Positions 45,554 to 56,410 of a stretch of 64,000 nt of DNA are shown one piece after another. Source of the DNA: Mariannaea sp. PMI_226 (taxonomy: Eukaryota; Ascomycota; Sordariomycetes; Hypocreales; Nectriaceae); contig JANFOG010000013.1 of NCBI GenBank assembly GCA_024336345.1, positions 186,001-250,000 of the forward strand. The letters run 5' to 3'. Position numbers and translations under genes: made by a program. The first letter of the stretch is position 1, and each line of letters opens with the position of its first letter. A model generated the notes under the pieces. The model worked only from the letters and a program-made list of their open reading frames with translations. It was not told where the DNA came from and searched no databases.

Positions 45554-46171
45554 CCCGAGAGAGAGAGGAGCAGAGAGACATGGAGGGAGAAAAACGGGAC
45601 CAGAGGAGAGTAGCGCTCTTTGCTGCCATCAGAACGAAACCTAACCATTAAGAGAAAATGACTCACGCATCTGTTTCAACTGCTCAATTGATGAACGCAT
45701 ACACTGGTAGAGAACCAAAGGGTATGATTCCCCACAGGGGCTCGACCGAGCACCTAACTTGAACATCCAAACACTTTGTCATTGTCCTTTTTTTTCCCCT
45801 TTTCGTTGCGTGACGATGAACATGGCCCACTGCGCTATCAATGGAAGAAAATAGAAAAAGAAAAAGAAGAAACATCATCGGCTGAAAGGAATCCCCAAGT
45901 AGTTTCAAATGCGGTAACATCAATTACAATTTACTCAATGACCCTAACTTGGGGTATTCTTGGGGCAAAGGTAGGCAGAAATGTACTGCACAGTACAGTA
46001 ACTACAGGCCACTCACCTCCCCCTTGTCCCTTGCTTCCTTGTCCCTTGTTTCCGGAACCTGACCTAGGCACGCACACACCCTCACTGATTGATCCCTGAT
46101 TTCGATGGCTAGATGCCGCGTATTGCCGGCGTCTGTACTCCGTAGTTGGCTTTCTTTTTTTCTTGAGGCGG

Positions 46172-46180
46172 ATCTGATAA
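46172..46180 (+). promoter_or_regulatory. ATCWGATAA iron-regulator-type motif
   Basis: ATCTGATAA in the context GGATCTGATAAC, 574 bp upstream of the FAD oxidoreductase ATG. It shares the flank GG with the copy at 46364. Confidence 0.5.
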
Positions 46181-46363
46181 CTTTATCTCCACCCCCTCCC
46201 TCCCCAATCAAAAGTTCAAATCCACCACTCCACCACTCAACCATCATCACCATCAATCAGCATGCCTCGGATACCAGTCGGCTTTTTCTATCTGGGCCTC
46301 CGAGCCCGAAGTGAAGTGTCCACCCCAGGACAGGGACTAGGCAGGGCCCGCTAATGCAATCGG

Positions 46364-46372
46364 ATCTGATAA
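46364..46372 (+). promoter_or_regulatory. ATCWGATAA iron-regulator-type motif
   Basis: ATCTGATAA in the context CGGATCTGATAAGATG, about 380 bp upstream of the FAD oxidoreductase ATG. This is the closest copy to any start codon in the locus. Confidence 0.55.
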
Positions 46373-46397
46373 GATGTCATTTCTCTCCTAGTGGTAA

Positions 46398-46446
46398 TAA
46401 TACATTACAATACAATACTATGTACAATACAATACAATACAATACA
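46398..46446. repeat. (AATAC)n pentanucleotide repeat
   Basis: Several AATAC units with a short interruption, between the proximal GATA-type motif and the start of the FAD oxidoreductase gene. Confidence 0.8.
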
Positions 46447-46753
46447 CCGATCAGTACCTTGCAAATGCAATGTCATAGCAATCCGATTTCCGGCTTTTGC
46501 CAGCTTCCTTGGCCCCAAACTAAATGCCTCCATATCTTTTGCTTGAGTCTCCCTGTCCTGTTTTTCTATTCTTCTCTCTTCTTTTCTTTGCTTTTCCTTT
46601 CACCTGTCTGATTTCACTCGTACAGGCAAAAACCAAAAACCGTCTTTCTACTCCCTCCAAAACTCCATCCCATTCTCTCCATCGCTTCTTCTCTCTTCTT
46701 CTCTCCAAAGACAGCATCCACCCACCCCAAGGGAGGTCGATCTAGTTACTTTC

Positions 46754-48536
46754 ATGCTAGCTCCACGACCTCGCCCTGAGCTACGAGCACTTCTCCGTCC
46801 CCATTCCTCTTTCATATTTAGTTCCCCTGGTTTCAAGCTTCGTGCTTCTGCTCGTACTTCGCCATCTCTCTCCACATCCTTCTCCCCCTCCACTGTGCCA
46901 TCTCGCGTGCCAACCTCACCGCTCGCATCTTCTCATCGCGGTATCTCCTCCTTTGCAAAATCACCCGTAGACACTATCACCGTCACCGCCACCGCTACCA
47001 CTAACATGGGCTCACTTCCCGAGGCATCCCACGCCGTCCGCGTCTTCGTTGCTGGAGGCAGCTATGCTGGCCTTGGCCTTGTCGCCAACCTACTCGATCT
47101 CAGTAATGGCCTTGATCCCCGCGCCAGCTCAGAGCCGTACCCTCATCACCCCAATTTGAACAAGGTCGACATTGAGATCACCCTTGCCGATGAGCGAGAT
47201 GGCTTTTGTAAGATCACCTCAACCATTCCTCCCAAGCATGAGCCCGCACCAGCCCTCGAGTTTTGGGTCTCCATATGCTGATTCTCTCTTTATCCACAGA
47301 TCACTTAATCGGCTCTCCTCTAGCCTTGGCTGATTCCGAATTTGCCAAGAAATTCTGGGTCAAGTTCTCTGATATACCCGGCATTCGCTTCCCCAACGTC
47401 AAAGTCCTTCATGGCACGGTCAGCAAAGTTGACTGCGCAGCCAAGACGGCCACAGTCACGGACTCCGTAACCAAGGAGCCCACTATCCATCGCTATGATT
47501 ACTTCGTTGCTGCCAGTGGTCTGCGGCGAGTCTGGCCTGTGGTGCCTCAGTCTCCAACCCGCAAGCAATACCTGCTCGAGGTAGAAGAACAGATCCACGT
47601 CGTTGATACTGCCAAACATGGTGTCGTCGTTGTCGGCGGCGGTGCCGTCGGAATTGAAATGGCTGCCGAGCTCAAAATGGTCAAGCCTCATGTCCAGGTG
47701 ACTCTGGTTCACTCTCGCGATAAGCTCTTGTCTTCTGAGGGCCTGCCCGATGAGGTCAAGGACCTCTCCCTGACGCTTCTCAGGGAGAACGGCGTCGAGG
47801 TTCTCATGAACCACCGCGTAGCTACTACCAAGAAGCTGGAGACGACCGATGGCCTACCAAAATACGAGATTGAGTTCACCAACGGAAAGAAACTGACAGC
47901 CAGCGAAGTTGTCATGGCGATTTCCAAGAGCATCCCTACGAGCACCTATCTCCCTTCCTCTGCCGTTGACGAGGAGGGGTATGTCAAGGTCAATTCTGAG
48001 TAAGTCGGAGAGTCCCCATACCCTTGCAAAGGGACCGAGAAATAAAAACAATGAGTTTCATAATTTCTGACTTCTATGACAGCCTGACCTTTGTCGAGGG
48101 CACCCCCAACCGCCAGTTTCACTTCGCCTCTGGCGATATCACGAAGTGGCCAGGCATCAAGCGAGCCGGTGCCGCCATGCACCACGGCCACCACGCAGCC
48201 ATGAACATCCACCAGTCCATCATCCAACAGCGTACGGGGAAGCCTGCAGAGTGGATGACTATCAGCCGCCCTCCCCCCGTCATCGGCTTGGCTGTTGGCA
48301 AGAGTGCAATTGCGTATAGTCCCGGTGGCGGCCTCACTCACGGCGAGGACGTCCAACATGCCTACTTCCGAGGCGATCTTGGCTGGCAGAGTAAGTCTTT
48401 CTCTTCTTCCCTCATCCCTCAGTGATGATATGGGAAAAAAATTCGCGTTATTCACTAATTGACTTTTTTTGCAGTTTGCTGGGATCACATGGGACTTGAT
48501 GGCCCCAATGCCCAGGAGGTCAAGTCTGAATCGTAG
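46754..48536 (+). CDS. FAD/NAD(P)H oxidoreductase, AIF/FSP1 (AMID)/NDH-2 type, 507 aa, likely mitochondrial
   Basis: Exons 46754-47207, 47300-47999, 48083-48390 and 48475-48536 sum to 508 codons; donors are GTAAGA/GTAAGT. The first ATG (MLAPRPRPELRALLRPHS) gives an Arg/Ser-rich, nearly acid-free 80-residue leader typical of a mitochondrial presequence. A second in-frame ATG at 47006 (MGSLPEASHA) would give the core enzyme alone. Core: an FAD-binding motif (VRVFVAGGSYAGLGLVANL), an NAD(P)H-binding motif (HGVVVVGGGAVGIEMAAEL) and a second FAD contact (FHFASGDITKWPGIKRAGAA). These proteins pass electrons from NAD(P)H to quinones or other acceptors; human FSP1/AIFM2 is a relative. It converges on the siderophore transporter (407 bp gap), and its promoter carries GATA-type iron motifs. 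The link to siderophore use is inference. Confidence 0.88.
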
Positions 48537-48943
48537 GGGGTTTGATAGATGGGACCTTGAGAAAATTGACGTCGCGGAACACGTAGAACAATAATGAGCG
48601 CCATTTGATGACAAATTTAATGTATTTTTGCTGTTTTCTTTTTTTAGTCTTTCTTTTTTTCTATCTTTTCTTATGAGCTTTTGATGCAGGTTTCAACTTG
48701 GGTTCGAGAACATATTCAGTAAGACGGTTTATAGATTGAAATAGAAATTATCATTTACGAAATATAAGTAAATGCATACGTATAAGGCTATATATTTGCA
48801 CGGAACTGTTTCCGCCAAATCTAATCATCCACGGTGCTTCATCATTCCTACAACCTGCAAAACGTCGTCTCCTATTTTATTAACCCCCTGGTAAATAGAT
48901 ACCAATCGTCGAGCTTGCCTTGCTTTTCTTTTCTTTTTTTCAA
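48537..48943. other. Short convergent intergenic gap
   Basis: 3' flanks of the FAD oxidoreductase and siderophore transporter genes; T-rich tracts on the plus strand (48636-48660, 48920-48940), nothing else. Confidence 0.7.
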
Positions 48944-50973
48944 TTAAACAACACGGCCCTTAACCTGCTTGCGCTCCTTGACGTTTATGTCCTTCCAGAA
49001 CAAGACTGCGGTGAAGGATACAACAAGAACGCAAGTGCCGGCGATAATCATCATGCGCTGAGCGTCCGCGTAGGCGTGCTGGATGGCCCTGCGCGCCTCA
49101 CTTCCGACGGGATACGAAAGCTGCGTGGTGATATCTCCGTAGATGGCAATCAAATTCGCCTGCTCTGACTCCGGGAGGTACTCGGCCAGCTTCTTGGGGA
49201 AGATGCCCTGCCATATAGCGGCGGCGATGGAAGAGCCAATGCCGTTGCCGATGCTGGAGAACATGCCCTCGATAGCGAGAACAACGGCGACGTACTGGTG
49301 CGAGACGACGGCCATGGCAGCGGTCTGCTCGCAAATGACAATGGTACCGCCGGCGAAGGCGATGAAGATTTGGCACATGACGATATATCCAACGTTAACG
49401 TCGGGCTGTCGGAACTTGAGCATCAAGCCGACGCCGAGGATGGTGAAGGGTACTCCGAAGCCAAGGCAGATCCACTTGAAATGGCCAGTCCTGCGGATCC
49501 ACCAGCCGACGAAGAAGGAGAAAATGCAGGAGCCCATGGTGTAAGTGTTGGTCAGGTATCCGGCCTTTGTGACATCCAGGTTGTTGACAACCTGCAAGAA
49601 GCTGGAGAAGTAAGAGTCCCAGCAGTAGAAGCTGACGAAAACGGAGCCGGCCAGGACGCAGGCGCCCATGAAGGTGCGGTCAAGGAACAGCTCGTAAGGG
49701 AGGAACTTGACAGGGGCCCAGAACTTCTCCCAGAGAGCAAATGCCACAATGAGAAGGAAGCCAAAAATAAGGAAGCATATGATGATGGGAGCCTTCCACT
49801 GCTCGGTCTGGTAGGAGTAGATGTTGAAGGGCAGCAAGAAGAGAGTGATGCCGGCGGTGATGAGGAGCAAGCCGAGCACATCGAACTCGCGAGCATAGTG
49901 CACGATGGACTGAGGGATGGTACGGCCGCTATCGCGCTTGGGGATGAGGCCTAACTTGTCAGCCTTGCGGTGGTAATAAGTGAATAGGCCCAACAGTGGT
50001 GCGCAGACGACAGGCATGACGATGCAAAAGATGCCGAAGCCCCATCGGAAGCCAGGTCCTTGGAGAGTAGACTGAGCAATGTAAGGGCCGATCCAAGTGG
50101 TGATGATGTAAGGAGAACTGGCAAAGGCAAGCATAAGGCCTCGGTTCTTGAGGTGAGAGGTATCGGCGATAAAGATGGAGAGTGAATAGTCAATGCCATT
50201 GAACCTAGGTTGAGTTTCTTTGTTAGTCTTGTAGAACACAACGGCTCTTGCTTTAGGGTACATTTCAGAGTAAGACACTTGTCTATGCAATCTATCCTGC
50301 GCCTCGTGCATAGTAACCATGTAGGTAGTCCCGATCCAAGGGGCCTGCGGTACGCTAACAAGCACGGTGAAGCTGAGGCTGAGGTTGAAGATGACATTCC
50401 ATAGATGGAGAATGGACTTCATCATGTACACATGTATTAAGCAAAGCAATGAATATCTGTAACTTACCCCAGATACCAGAATACCTGAGCTGCAGCATAT
50501 GTCTCGACGTTGTTGCATCCGGCCATCATAATGAGACCAATAGTCAAGAAGAAAATGGAAATGCCGAAACCCTGGGGACGGCCCCAGACATCGAGGACCT
50601 TGGCAAGGGTGAGCTTTCCGACGCCGCCAATGATGGAGCTGAAGATGGAAACGGTAGGGGTCAAAGAGTGCGACTGGAAGGAACTCGTCACGTATGGGTT
50701 GAGAGAGAAGATGACCTGGGACTGCATGGAGTAGACAAAGAAAATGACCCAGATCCACACGTAGGCAATGATGAGAGCTGTCTTGGGCCAGACAGATGCC
50801 ATACCCTCGACGGCTTGCACACCAGCCTGAGCGTCCTTGTGAACGGCCTCATCGCTGTCGGAGCCATACTTGTTCTCTGCATCCGAGCTAGGTTCAACAA
50901 CTCCGGTTTCCTTATTGTGGCCAGCTTCCTCCGCCAAGTCGGGAACTGGCTCGGACTTCTTTTCTACTACCAT
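48944..50973 (-). CDS. Siderophore-iron transporter of the SIT (MFS) family, 588 aa
   Basis: Exons 50973-50468 and 50204-48944 with a 263-bp intron (donor GTAAGT, acceptor CCTAG) give 589 codons. The ATG at 50973 starts MVVEKKSEPVP; a 60-residue acidic cytosolic tail precedes about 14 membrane segments. Family marks: ALIIAYVWIWVIFFVYSMQ (helix 1), the MFS loop KVLDVWGRPQGF, FNGIDYSLSIFIADTSHLKNR just after the splice, and the C-terminal signature EGMFSSIGNGIGSSIAAAIW. SIT transporters (MirB, Sit1, Arn types) take up ferric siderophores by proton symport at the plasma membrane. It is transcribed divergently from sidF across 3.3 kb with three GATA-type iron motifs. Substrate (fusarinine/TAFC versus other) cannot be read from sequence; the neighbouring sidF/sidI suggest a fusarinine-type ligand. 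Confidence 0.93.
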
Positions 50974-52295
50974 GGCAAACTGCGCTTGTTGTTTTGAGGT
51001 CAACGAACCCTCTTTGGAAAGAAGAAGTATGAGTTACTGGGTGCCACCCAGTTGGTGAGTGAACAAAGTGGTAAAAGAGAATAAAGTAGAGTCGGCTCAA
51101 AGGTGATTAGTCAAATAATGGCAGAGGAGCGATCAACATGGCGAGGGAGCGAGGGCTCTCTTTAATACTTTCTCTCCAATAGCGTTTACATATGCCGGGG
51201 GTTTCATCTGCTACAATGAACTTGAATTGCAGACAGGCATCTGATCCTCGAAAGCAACGTTGAATGAATCCACGTACCATTTGGAGGGGCGGCCGAATAA
51301 TTTTGACACTGGTGTACCAGGGTGCCGGGTATGGTCGTATATGACACTACAAAAGACGTCGGGAAAAGCGGGCAGAATGGGTGGATGCCGATCTACGACA
51401 AGAGAACGCACCACTCATTACCTCGTATATCAATGAACTTGAGTAATGAGTGCTCACAAGTGCTCACCAGGAACCACAAAGATGGTTCGAACATCAGACC
51501 CGCGAATGGGGGTACCACCACATCGGCTCAATAAGTTCCTCGCAACTGGTGGAGTCTGGCTTGACAGATGGGTAATTGCAGCAAGATACATGTCTGGATT
51601 AAGATTGAAACAATGAGGGTATCGAAACAAATGCCAAATGCAATCATGCCAAGCTAGTGAGCTCGTAGCAATCAAATCCGAAGAAATGGGAGTCATGTCG
51701 GCTCTCTTGCTTCCAGCCCAGCTTGCAGCGGGTTCATAATTGATATGGTAGCAATCAAAGGTTGTCAAAGGTGGTTCATGTTTTACATAGGCGAGAACCC
51801 ACTGGCGACGTAGATTCGTACGGCATTTGAATCGCACAATAATTGATGTTTCTGAATGGAGTCGTTGGCACATATAGAAACACTAGCTGTGTAGGCCAGA
51901 AGCATCTTGGTGCCCAGTTTGGAAAAGACGGTATCCATCCGTCTACTCTGTCCGATAACCATTTTTTTCTTTGTTGATGAAGTTAGCTGCACCGCGTTAG
52001 GCCCAAATTGCGCCGAAATGCCGAGATCGGAGGGTTACCACGAAGGAGTTTGCTTAGAGACCCTGGGGAATGGCCGTTTGAATCTGTTGTGTGATGTAAG
52101 AAACACAAGACTGATATGGATGCCTGCAGGGTTCTCAATTATTAAAGCACACGTTCCTCTGTAACCTAGTTCCCAGTTTGTAGTCTGATCTTCGCAAACG
52201 GACGCGGGGGCAGGCAGAGGGTGGTCTGCTTGCTTGTTTGTCTGCCATTTGTCTGTCCGTCTTGGCGTGGTGTGTGTACTGAAGAAATTAGTTCC

Positions 52296-52304
52296 ATCAG
52301 ATAA
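52296..52304 (+). promoter_or_regulatory. ATCWGATAA iron-regulator-type motif
   Basis: ATCAGATAA inside the divergent siderophore transporter/sidF promoter, 1.3 kb from the transporter start. Confidence 0.5.
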
Positions 52305-52717
52305 GACAAAGGGATCTTCAGAACAGGCTTATAGTACCGGTAGTTGACCCACCCACCAGAGTCTTCCACGAGTCCCCACGCATTTTCCTTGGCGGTGTGT
52401 GTCCCTGTTCCTGTCTCATACTTGGAGGGGGTAGGGGGGCATTTCCAAATGAAAAAGGCCGAGTTTCGGCCACGGCGAAGAGCAACAGGGCTCGGCTTCA
52501 ATGGGAGCATTTGGGCTTGAAAGGTGATCACAAATGCCTGACTGGGTTTGAAGCCGATGGCGTGGAGAGCGGCATGAACCCGGAAGAGGATAGGTGCGAG
52601 GCGGCGTCAATCTCGGTTTCCAGTTGCTCGAACGAGTTGATCAATGATGGCCAATGAAAAAGCATTGCTATTGAAGTGGGTTACAGAACTAAGTTGAGGG
52701 GTTTTTTTGTTCTTGGT

Positions 52718-52726
52718 TTATCTGAT
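52718..52726 (-). promoter_or_regulatory. ATCWGATAA iron-regulator-type motif (minus strand)
   Basis: Reads TTATCTGAT on the plus strand, that is ATCAGATAA on minus, between the transporter and sidF. Confidence 0.5.
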
Positions 52727-52964
52727 TGAGGGATCTTGGGGGGCCACATGGCGACGTGCTAGTAGAAGGAGACGACCCATCAGTTCCAGCTTTCCGGACA
52801 GACAACGGGATCTGGCTTGGGAGAAAGTGAATGGATGAGCTGACCCAGGAAAGTGATTCATGTCGTTCACATCATTCCTGTAAGATGAAAATAATTGAGT
52901 TCAAGTAATGGGGAAAGGCGTGACGTGACGGCTTTCAATCCCTTGAACGATTGAAGAAGAAAAT

Positions 52965-53005
52965 GATGAGATGATGAGAGGATGAGAGGATGAGAGGATG
53001 AGGAA
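52965..53005. repeat. (GATGAGAG)n octanucleotide repeat
   Basis: Four to five imperfect GATGAGAG units in the divergent promoter between the transporter and sidF. Confidence 0.8.
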
Positions 53006-53200
53006 ACAGACGAGAGAGATTGGGAGAGACGGGGTTGTCTAGTTTGGTCGGTAGCATAGTTAGGTACCTACCTGCCTGTTTACCTTCTACTCGCGTAACA
53101 AGATTGAGAGCACGGCATGCAGTACGTACCTTTGTCGGCGTAGTCGCCTTTTTGTTGCGTTTGTCGAAATGCCGGACCGGTAGCGCCTCTCCCATTAAAG

Positions 53201-53209
53201 TTATCAGAT
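53201..53209 (-). promoter_or_regulatory. ATCWGATAA iron-regulator-type motif (minus strand)
   Basis: Reads TTATCAGAT on plus, ATCTGATAA on minus; 1.1 kb upstream of the sidF ATG. Confidence 0.5.
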
Positions 53210-54020
53210 CCGCTCGTCTCGTCCCAGTCTTTGTGCGGTGTGTGACCAAGTGACCAGTGCACGCTGTGCGTGAGCAATAAAAATTTCTATAGGGCCACAA
53301 TAGTTAACAAGCACCACACACACCAGCCTCAACATTGCACCATCCGTGCTGGTTTTTGTGGTTCATTTCCCGTACTGCGTTCGGTATCTACCCACTTGCA
53401 TAGGTTCTCGCTCCATATATGTGCTTAATCCATAGGTGTATGTTTAGATTTAATATTCTGTCAATCCACACACATCTAGAATATCTCAGTCTCTGACTGG
53501 GTCGAGAGGATTGCCAAGCTGCTTGAGAGTCTCTATGCACTTTTCTACTGTATATCTACCTGGTGTGGAGGACATGCTCCATAAATATTCCCAACTACCA
53601 TGGGACATATTCAGACATGGAACGCCATTCCCCCCCTGGTCGGTGGAGATGGTCAGGTTTGCAAGCCAAGCAGCCGTCGTTGTTGTCCAGAGTAAGTCCC
53701 CTCTCTCTCCCGACTTGCTTCTTTGCTCCTCTGCCCCTTCGACGAAGATTGTGTAGCATTGGGGCGTGGGGGGAGGGGGTTGGATCATCCCAGGGGCGTG
53801 AATGCAAAAGGAAGAAAACGGATTCGAGTGACTAAAGCGTCGACGGTGCTGCTGCAGAGGACAGAAATCTTTTGTACCGTACTGTACCTGTACAAATGGG
53901 GCCGAGATGGAAGACACCGGCAGGTCGCAAAAATGCATCGAATGCAGCCGAGACGCCTCATGTACGAAGTTGCTACTAGCAAAGACACACACCCAAATCG
54001 ATGACTACAGCACACATCTG

Positions 54021-54045
54021 CCCCCCCCCCCCCCCCCCCCCCCCC
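54021..54045. repeat. C25 homopolymer
   Basis: Twenty-five consecutive C bases, 260 bp upstream of the sidF ATG. G25 on the other strand could form quadruplexes. Length is likely unstable and error-prone in sequencing. Confidence 0.9.
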
Positions 54046-54304
54046 TTTCCCCGGTTTAGAGCGGTCGTCAGCTTGCGGCGTTTGAAAAGATTGTTATAAA
54101 GGATAGGAAATCAAGGGTCGAGGTAGCATTGACGTCGAGTGGGAAACTTTGCGGAATATTTTGGGGACTTGGTTACTGCATGACGCACGCTTATTCTTGT
54201 AGTAAATAGCTTCAGGCGTTGGTATCCTAGTTCTCCTATATTCCGTTTCCTTTTTCCTAATTGACCTCTTTCGGGAACATATTGTTCTTCAAATCTCCTC
54301 TGCA

Positions 54305-55746
54305 ATGGCTTCATTGACGCCATTTTCCTCAATCCCCTCTGACGAGGTGGTCCTCAAGCTGCCTCACCCATACCGAACCGAGTACACTCTCCAACAGGTC
54401 TCAGCTCCTTCTGACCTCGTCGTCGACACTCCCTTGTACAACCTCGTCTCCAAGGCCTCTGACGACACCAGTCCTCTCCCTTTTGAGCTGCACAACTCTC
54501 ACCTCCTCTTTACCGACCCAATTGACCTAAAGTCTAGCGAGCTTCCTCCCTCTGGAGTCAACAGCTCCTGGGCTCGCGCTCGCCGCTCGCCATGTGTCAG
54601 CTTCTACTGGAGCAGCGCAGATGCACCAAGTCTTGCGCAGGCATGGCTTCATATCTATCTTCTGTTTACGTTGCGGCAACAGAACGAGTCGTTGCGTCTG
54701 AAGCTCAATGGGCCCAATGCCAACGTTCTGGGTCGTCAACTTGTAGATGTTCTTCTAGCCATTGAACATCCTCTCAAGGCCCGCGAGAAGCGAGAGCCCT
54801 CAACAAAGACTGACGAAAGTATTGTTCTTGCTCTGCGCAGCACCTTCTGGCAAGGAGCTGGGTCACCCTTTGGCCCTCGACCCGTTTGGCTCCCTGCCGA
54901 GTCCCCCTCATCTCTGCCTGCCTCGACTCCCCTACGCTCATACCCTCTGACTGCCCAGTACAACACCATGACAGCCGCGCTGGCCGGCGACCCTGAGGAC
55001 CCTGAGAGATACCAGACCTCGTGGCATCCCATTCGGCCTGCCAAGCCTGCTCCAGGTACTATTATTTACAGCCGATGGATCCCACATCTCAAAGAGACCT
55101 TCTCCATGGTTGCTCTAGATTACCAGGACGAGGAGCATGTCCGTCTCTTCCACGAGTGGCAAAACGATCCTCGCGTTTCCCAGGGCTGGACTGAAACGGG
55201 GTCCCTCGCCCAGCACAGTGATTATCTACGTCTCACCCATGATGACCCTCACCAACTAGCAGTGTTGGCCAAGTTTGACGACACTTATTTTGCCTACTTC
55301 GAGATTTACTGGGCCAAGGTAAGAAATTCTGTTCCCCCTGGATAGAGAAATACCTGCCTGAGAAATACTAATGCACGTTTCAGGAGGATCCCCTAGGAAG
55401 CTCCTACAACGCCGGTGACTACGACCGAGGCCGCCACTCGCTCGTCGGTGACGTGCGCTACCGTGGTCCGCACCGAGTGTCGGCATGGTGGAGCAGTCAG
55501 ATGCATTACCTGTATCTCGACGACCCGCGCACCATGTACGTAGTGGGCGAGCCCAAGGAGACAAACACAACTGTCGTCATGTACGACTTTGTCCACGGCT
55601 TCGGCCTCGACAAGGTGATTGATCTTCCCCACAAGCGAAGCGCCTTCTTGCGCTGCTCGCGGGAGCGATTCTTCCAGCTATGTCCTCTCGGCGAGAACGA
55701 GAAGGTTGTTGGGGGCATGAGACTTGGCTTAGTCCCCAAGTTGTAG
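54305..55746 (+). CDS. sidF: SidF: N5-hydroxyornithine anhydromevalonyl-CoA transacylase (siderophore acyltransferase), 458 aa
   Basis: Exons 54305-55318 and 55384-55746 (donor GTAAGA, acceptor TTTCAG) give 459 codons. Start [15 protein letters not shown]. An N-terminal domain (to about 230) is followed by a GNAT-like IucB/hydroxyornithine-acylase domain: [94 protein letters not shown]. Length is close to Aspergillus SidF. SidF moves the anhydromevalonyl group from CoA onto N5-hydroxyornithine, making the building block of fusarinine C and triacetylfusarinine C. It ends VPKL, a PTS1-like tripeptide consistent with the known peroxisomal site of this step. Alternative: SidL-type acetylase for ferricrocin, but the adjacent convergent SidI-type ligase favours SidF. 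Confidence 0.88.
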
Positions 55747-56410
55747 ATGCCGGGAGAGAGAAAAGACACTGGTTCTAAAGTGGTTTACTTTAAGAGGGTT
55801 TTTTTTTTATTTTGTTCCTTTTCTTGTAGAATATTTTGACATATGGCCTCCGAGCTCCATTCAGCTTTTCTTCTCAAAGGTTGGTTGAAAAGCCGCCATG
55901 CGGAGACGGACACATTCTCTTCCTTGGGCAATATCTATCAAAAGCAAAGTATTTATGGGTTGCACACTTTAGATCATATATTCGCGGTATACACAAAAAA
56001 ATTACAAGTATCGATACGAACGCATATCGTCCGAGACTGGCGAGCAGGATTATTTAATATGCGTGTACTGTAGTACTGAGACCAATGGCAACAAAAAGGG
56101 TGTGCGAACCAACAAGATCTCGCTAATCTCCGAGACGCCCATAACTTCAAGTGATCTAGACCATATACATACTGTATGTACCATATTTCCCATTTTGCCT
56201 TTGTTTTTTCTGTCCTCTGTAGCAAGTAAACATGTTATAACCGGTGTATCTACGTATATCAAGAATTGTACTCTTTCATTGAAAACGCTCTGATCTCTTT
56301 CTTTCCCCTCTCTTTTCTAATCTCAATCCGTTACCCTCTACCATGACATAGCCTTTTTTTATCCAACTCAACGTGAATCATTATCAAAGAAAACTCGGAC
56401 AGCAAATCCC
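55747..56410. other. Convergent gap between sidF and sidI
   Basis: About 660 bp of 3' flanks with T-rich stretches (55798-55822) and no ORF of note. Confidence 0.7.

Larger units (their letters stand above)
44007..46753. other. Microsatellite-rich intergenic region with three GATA-type iron motifs
   Basis: About 2.7 kb ahead of the FAD oxidoreductase gene. It contains (TA)n near 44.9 kb, (CA)n near 45.5 kb, an AATAC pentanucleotide array near 46.4 kb and three ATCWGATAA motifs (listed separately). The last 200 bp before 46754 are strongly C/T-rich, a typical fungal core promoter/leader. No supported ORF. Confidence 0.65.
50974..54304. other. 3.3-kb divergent promoter region, siderophore transporter / sidF
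   Basis: The region is shared by the transporter (-) and sidF (+). It holds three ATCWGATAA motifs (52296, 52718, 53201), a GATGAGAG octamer array near 52965, a G-rich tract near 53761 and a C25 homopolymer at 54021. No ORF is supported; the 168-codon minus frame at 53486-53992 lacks an ATG start and recognisable content. Confidence 0.7.

Noticed and set aside
49298..49954. 218-codon plus-strand ORF
   Set aside because: Exact antisense shadow of the SIT transporter exon; composition (acidic, repetitive) reflects complement of membrane-protein codons.
53486..53992. 168-codon minus-strand ORF in the sidF promoter
   Set aside because: No ATG at its start, no domain, and it lies in promoter DNA with homopolymers.
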